In this document: in pieces, positions 5,252 through 7,995 of the stretch
How the letters are laid out: the number at the start of each line of letters is the position of its first letter
Position numbering within the stretch: position 1 is the first letter of the stretch
Notes under the pieces: model-generated
What the model saw: the letters and a program-made list of their open reading frames with translations, nothing else
Databases searched by the model: none
Told to the model about the DNA's origin: nothing
Made by a program: the position numbers and the translations under genes
Source: Prevotellaceae bacterium
GTDB taxonomy: Bacteria; Bacteroidota; Bacteroidia; Bacteroidales; UBA932
Direction: 5' to 3'
Assembly (NCBI GenBank): GCA_031268055.1
Contig: JAIRXY010000177.1
Coordinates: 1 to 7,995, forward strand
DNA: 7,995 nucleotides

Positions 5252-5716
5252 ATGATAAGCACAAGTAGCATAGCACAAGTTGTAGAAAAGTTCATTGCCG
5301 GTAGCAGCTTGTTTCTGGTAGATGTAACGGTTAGCCCGCTCAACGAAGTGGAGGTGGTGGTGGACAAACCCGAAGGCTTGACCGTTGAGGAGTGCGCCGG
5401 CATCAGCCGTGCGGTTGAGGCTGCGTTTGACCGCGATAAGGAAGACTACGAGCTTACAGTGGGCTCTCCGGGGCTGGGCGAGCCGCTGAAAACGCTGCCG
5501 CAGTACCAAAAAGCGCTGGGTGAGGAGGTGGAGATTCTGCTCAAAAGCGGCGTGAAGCTTACCGCTACGCTTACCGGCGCTACCGCCGAAAAAATAGCGG
5601 TAGCGTACACCAAAATGGAGGCTGTGGAGGGCAAAAAGCGCAAGCAGCCCGTTAATCATGCGCAGGAAATGGAGTATAGCGAAGTGAAGTGGGTGAAGCA
5701 GGTGGTGAAATGGTGA
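5252..5716 (+). CDS. rimP: Ribosome maturation factor RimP
   Basis: RimP is a cytoplasmic factor needed for maturation of the 30S ribosomal subunit. The 154-residue product has the two-domain layout: an N-terminal alpha/beta domain (about 5-82) with VEVVVDKPEGLTVEECAGIS at 33-52 and the signature YELTVGSPGLGEPLKTLPQY at 66-85, then a small C-terminal beta domain (about 86-154; LLKSGVKLTATLTGATAEKIAV). The sequence style, with EDYELTVGSPG in place of the proteobacterial YxLEVSSPG, fits Bacteroidota. I chose ATG 5252 because its start (MISTSSIAQVVEKF) aligns with the family. The in-frame ATG at 5210 would add 14 residues encoded by the leader hairpin and would leave almost no leader. nusA follows after 69 bases, as the usual rimP-nusA-infB operon. 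Confidence 0.95.
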   Translation: MISTSSIAQVVEKFIAGSSLFLVDVTVSPLNEVEVVVDKPEGLTVEECAGISRAVEAAFDRDKEDYELTVGSPGLGEPLKTLPQYQKALGEEVEILLKSGVKLTATLTGATAEKIAVAYTKMEAVEGKKRKQPVNHAQEMEYSEVKWVKQVVKW

Positions 5717-5785
5717 GCTTTCCTCCGTAATTTAAAATCTGAAATTTCTGAATTTATTAACTAAATCATTTTTTAAGGCTAAAAA

Positions 5786-7024
5786 ATGGAAAACATCAAC
5801 TTGACGGAAACATTTACCGAGTTTAAGGAGTTAAAAAACATCGACCGCCCCACCATGATCAGCGTGCTTGAAGATGTGTTTCGCGGAACGCTACTCAAGC
5901 TGTACGGCAGCGACGACAACTTTGACATCATCATCAACATAGATAAGGGAGACTTTGAAATTTGGCGCAACCGCACCATCGTTGCCGACGATGCGCTGCA
6001 GGACGGCACGCACGAAATAACGCTCACCGAAGCCCAAAAAATAGATGCTACGTACGAAATAGGCGATGAGGTAACAGACGAAGTTAGGCTGCAAAAGTTT
6101 GGCCGCCGCGCTGTCCTTGCGCTACGCCAAAACCTTGCAGGCCGCATTGCCGACATGGAGAAGCTGCAGCTCTACAACAAGTATACCGAGCGCATCGGCG
6201 AGCTGGTAGTGGGAGAAGTTTACCAAGTATGGAAAAAGGAAGCGCTCGTGCTGGACGACGAGGGCAACGAGCTGATACTCCCCAAAGGCGAACAAATCCC
6301 ATCTGACTTCCTGCGCAAGGGCGACACCGTACGCGCCGTGGTGTACAAGGTGGAGCTGCGCAACAATACTCCCGTTATTACGCTATCGCGCAACGCTCCG
6401 GAGTTTCTGGAGCGCCTGTTCGAGATAGAAGTTCCCGAAATTTTTGACGGCATTATCACCATTAAAAAAATTGTCCGCGTGCCGGGCGAGCGCGCCAAAG
6501 TCGCCGTGGAATCGTACGACGAGCGCATCGACCCCGTGGGCGCATGCGTGGGCATGAAGGGCGCGCGCATCCACGGCATTGTGCGCGAGCTGAAAAACGA
6601 AAATATTGATGTGATCAACTATACCGGCAACATCCAGCTGCTGGTGCAGCGCGCGCTAAGCCCCGCAAAAATAGCAAGCGCAAAAATCGACGAGGCCAAC
6701 AAGCGCATTGAGGTGTACTTGCAGCCTAACGAAATATCAATGGCCATCGGCAAGGGAGGCCTCAACATACGGCTGGCCAGCCAGCTGGTGGGCTACGAAA
6801 TAGATGTGTTCCGCGAAGATGTTGACCAAGAGGAGGATGTTAGCCTTGACGAATTTTCTGACGAAATTGACTCCTGGATTATTGACGCGCTCAAAGCTAT
6901 TGGCTGCGACACGGCCAAGAGCGTGCTGCACATTCCAAAGGCAGACCTCGTGAAGCGTACCGACCTCGAAGAAGAAACGGTGGAGGAGGTAATACGCGTT
7001 TTGTCGGAGGAGTTTGAGGAGTAA
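5786..7024 (+). CDS. nusA: Transcription termination/antitermination factor NusA
   Basis: NusA binds RNA polymerase and nascent RNA to control pausing, termination and antitermination. The 412-residue protein shows the expected order: an N-terminal polymerase-binding domain (about 1-125), an S1 domain (about 136-202, GELVVGEVYQVWKKEALVL), KH1 with VGACVGMKGARIHGIVREL (251-269) and KH2 with NEISMAIGKGGLNIRLASQL (315-334). After an acidic linker (DQEEDVSLDEFSDE) there is one short C-terminal helical region (about 362-412), without the two long acidic repeats of the E. coli protein; this shorter form is normal outside Proteobacteria. The ATG at 5786 gives the usual N-terminus. An AT-rich 69-base gap separates it from rimP and a 92-base gap with a stem-loop precedes infB. 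Confidence 0.97.
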   Translation: MENINLTETFTEFKELKNIDRPTMISVLEDVFRGTLLKLYGSDDNFDIIINIDKGDFEIWRNRTIVADDALQDGTHEITLTEAQKIDATYEIGDEVTDEVRLQKFGRRAVLALRQNLAGRIADMEKLQLYNKYTERIGELVVGEVYQVWKKEALVLDDEGNELILPKGEQIPSDFLRKGDTVRAVVYKVELRNNTPVITLSRNAPEFLERLFEIEVPEIFDGIITIKKIVRVPGERAKVAVESYDERIDPVGACVGMKGARIHGIVRELKNENIDVINYTGNIQLLVQRALSPAKIASAKIDEANKRIEVYLQPNEISMAIGKGGLNIRLASQLVGYEIDVFREDVDQEEDVSLDEFSDEIDSWIIDALKAIGCDTAKSVLHIPKADLVKRTDLEEETVEEVIRVLSEEFEE

Positions 7025-7075
7025 AAGAACAATTCTGGGGAGTAGGGGGCAACGAGTATTTTGTTTTTATAAAAA

Positions 7076-7095
7076 GGACGCCGAAGTTCGGCGCC
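7076..7095 (+). promoter_or_regulatory. Stem-loop in the nusA-infB spacer
   Basis: GG-A-CGCCG (7076-7083) pairs with CGGCG-CC (7089-7095), with one bulged A; an extra A-T pair can reduce the loop to three bases. A run of eight T comes only after a 13-base gap and ends at the infB ATG (7117), so it is not a classical terminator. It may tune infB expression, mRNA processing or ribosome access. Function unknown. Confidence 0.55.
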
Positions 7096-7116
7096 ATTAG
7101 CATTTAAATTTTTTTT

Positions 7117-7995
7117 ATGTCGCAAGCAGAAAATACGGTAAGATTAAATAAGGTTACCAGAGAGTTCAACTTAGGTCTTCACACCATTGTTGATTTTTTG
7201 GCAAAGAAGGGCATTGCCGTAGACGTCAGCCCCAACGCCAAAATTTCGGAAGATACCTATGCGCTCCTTGCCAAAGAATTTGGAAATGAGCAGAGCGTAA
7301 AAGATAAGGAAGCTGCAAAAAAGATGGTGGTGGTGGTGGCACAGAAAAAGTCCAAAGAAGAGGAAGAAGAACCCAACGAGCCCAAACCTCTTATTGTTAA
7401 GGATACCTCCGTATTTACGCTGGATAAGCCCGTTTTGTCGGGGCCTAAAGCAACAGGTGAAAGAATTGATGTAGAAGCTATCGGTAAGGGTGGCAAAAAG
7501 AGCGCCGCCAAGGTAAAAGAGCAAGCGTCCACAAAGAAAAAAATAGAAGAAAGTCCGGAACAACAGGAAGCGCCGCAATCAGCAGTAACGCCGCAAGCGG
7601 AGAACGTAGAGCACAAAGATACAACTCCTCCCCAAGAAGAATCGCAAGAAAAAAATACTCTGCCGACGGTAGCGGAGCAGGAAGTAAAACCAGAGCCAAA
7701 ACCGGAGCCCAAACAAGAGCCTACCCCTGAGCCCAAGCAGGAGAAAGAGTTGAAGCCTCAAAAAGCAGAAAAGGAAGAAGTAGAAATAAAAGTAGAGGTA
7801 GCGCAGGAAGCACACTCTGTAGCGGAGTTGCCGCAAGCAGAGCCACCGCAAGCGGGGCCGGAAAAGAATGTGACGGAAAACGAATTGGATACCAAATCTA
7901 CCGAACTTCCTGAATCAAAATCAGAAACAGAAACAGAAACAGAAAAAGGAGCTGGAGCAGGGACAGTAAAAGTAGTAGGTAAAATAGACTTGGAC
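7117..7995 (+). CDS. infB: Translation initiation factor IF-2, N-terminal part (runs off the window)
   Basis: The frame is open from ATG 7117 to the window edge, giving 293 residues with no stop. IF-2 is the GTPase that brings initiator tRNA to the ribosome. Residues about 8-57 form the small IF2_N domain (VRLNKVTREFNLGLHTIVDF, then KKGIAVDVSPNAKISEDTYALLAKEF), typical of Bacteroidota IF-2. The rest is the expected long, poorly conserved, charged linker, rich in Lys, Glu, Pro and Gln, with KPEPKPEPKQE-like and ETETETE runs. It ends at VKVVGKIDLD, a segment usually seen before the conserved core in this phylum. The GTPase domain lies outside the window, so the call rests on the N-domain, the linker type and the operon position after nusA. 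No Shine-Dalgarno is visible; the start follows an eight-T run. Confidence 0.95.
   Translation, partial: MSQAENTVRLNKVTREFNLGLHTIVDFLAKKGIAVDVSPNAKISEDTYALLAKEFGNEQSVKDKEAAKKMVVVVAQKKSKEEEEEPNEPKPLIVKDTSVFTLDKPVLSGPKATGERIDVEAIGKGGKKSAAKVKEQASTKKKIEESPEQQEAPQSAVTPQAENVEHKDTTPPQEESQEKNTLPTVAEQEVKPEPKPEPKQEPTPEPKQEKELKPQKAEKEEVEIKVEVAQEAHSVAELPQAEPPQAGPEKNVTENELDTKSTELPESKSETETETEKGAGAGTVKVVGKIDLD
7921..7944 (+). repeat. Hexamer repeat in the IF-2 linker
   Basis: TCAGAA followed by three ACAGAA units encodes Ser-Glu-Thr-Glu-Thr-Glu-Thr-Glu. It is in frame and lies in the low-complexity linker, so length variation would be tolerated. Confidence 0.8.

Noticed and set aside
5150..5659. - strand frame of 169 codons opposite rimP
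   Set aside because: It covers the rimP promoter and coding sequence on the opposite strand and has no family resemblance; a shadow frame.
7076..7116. Rho-independent terminator between nusA and infB
   Set aside because: The T8 run begins 13 bases after the stem, so geometry is wrong, and nusA-infB are normally co-transcribed.

Overview
The window looks like chromosomal DNA from a member of the Bacteroidota, perhaps Bacteroidales-like. The evidence is the rimP-nusA-infB order with Bacteroidota-type protein sequences, -7 promoter elements of the form TAnnTTTG with no strong Shine-Dalgarno sites, an outer-membrane barrel ending in an aromatic residue, and a DUF3791/DUF3990 gene pair. The genus cannot be fixed from this sequence alone.

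Layout. (1) 1-1181, + strand: the 3' part of an outer-membrane beta-barrel gene, running in from outside the window. (2) 1211-1244: a hairpin with T-runs in both directions, which can serve as a shared terminator for the convergent genes on either side. (3) 1262-2665, - strand: a compact three-gene cluster transcribed as DUF3791, then a truncated DUF3990, then a class II Fic protein with a winged-helix tail. The reading frames overlap, and a 12-bp tandem repeat encodes the Fic linker. (4) 2666-2972: a non-coding gap with one copy of a degenerate repeat and a promoter. (5) 2973-4664, + strand: a SulP/SLC26-type anion transporter with a STAS domain. (6) 4665-5251: a gene-free gap packed with short tandem repeats, a second copy of the degenerate repeat, several imperfect palindromes, a promoter and a strong leader hairpin. 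(7) 5252-7995, + strand: rimP, nusA and the first 293 codons of infB, the classic ribosome-maturation / transcription-elongation / translation-initiation operon.

How the parts relate. The rimP-nusA-infB block is core information processing and is almost certainly co-transcribed from the promoter near 5186-5193. The predicted transcript begins essentially with a stem-loop. The SulP gene is a stand-alone transporter bracketed by direct copies of one repeat. The Fic/DUF3990/DUF3791 cluster is the accessory part of the window. It pairs an AMPylation (Fic) enzyme carrying its own inhibitory motif with a broken member of a family that I recall as ADP-ribosyltransferase-like and the small DUF3791 partner commonly found beside it. 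It looks like a decaying or remodelled toxin/effector-like module. I saw no wholly new system. The points most worth following up are this cluster, the rimP leader hairpin and the repeat-rich gap.
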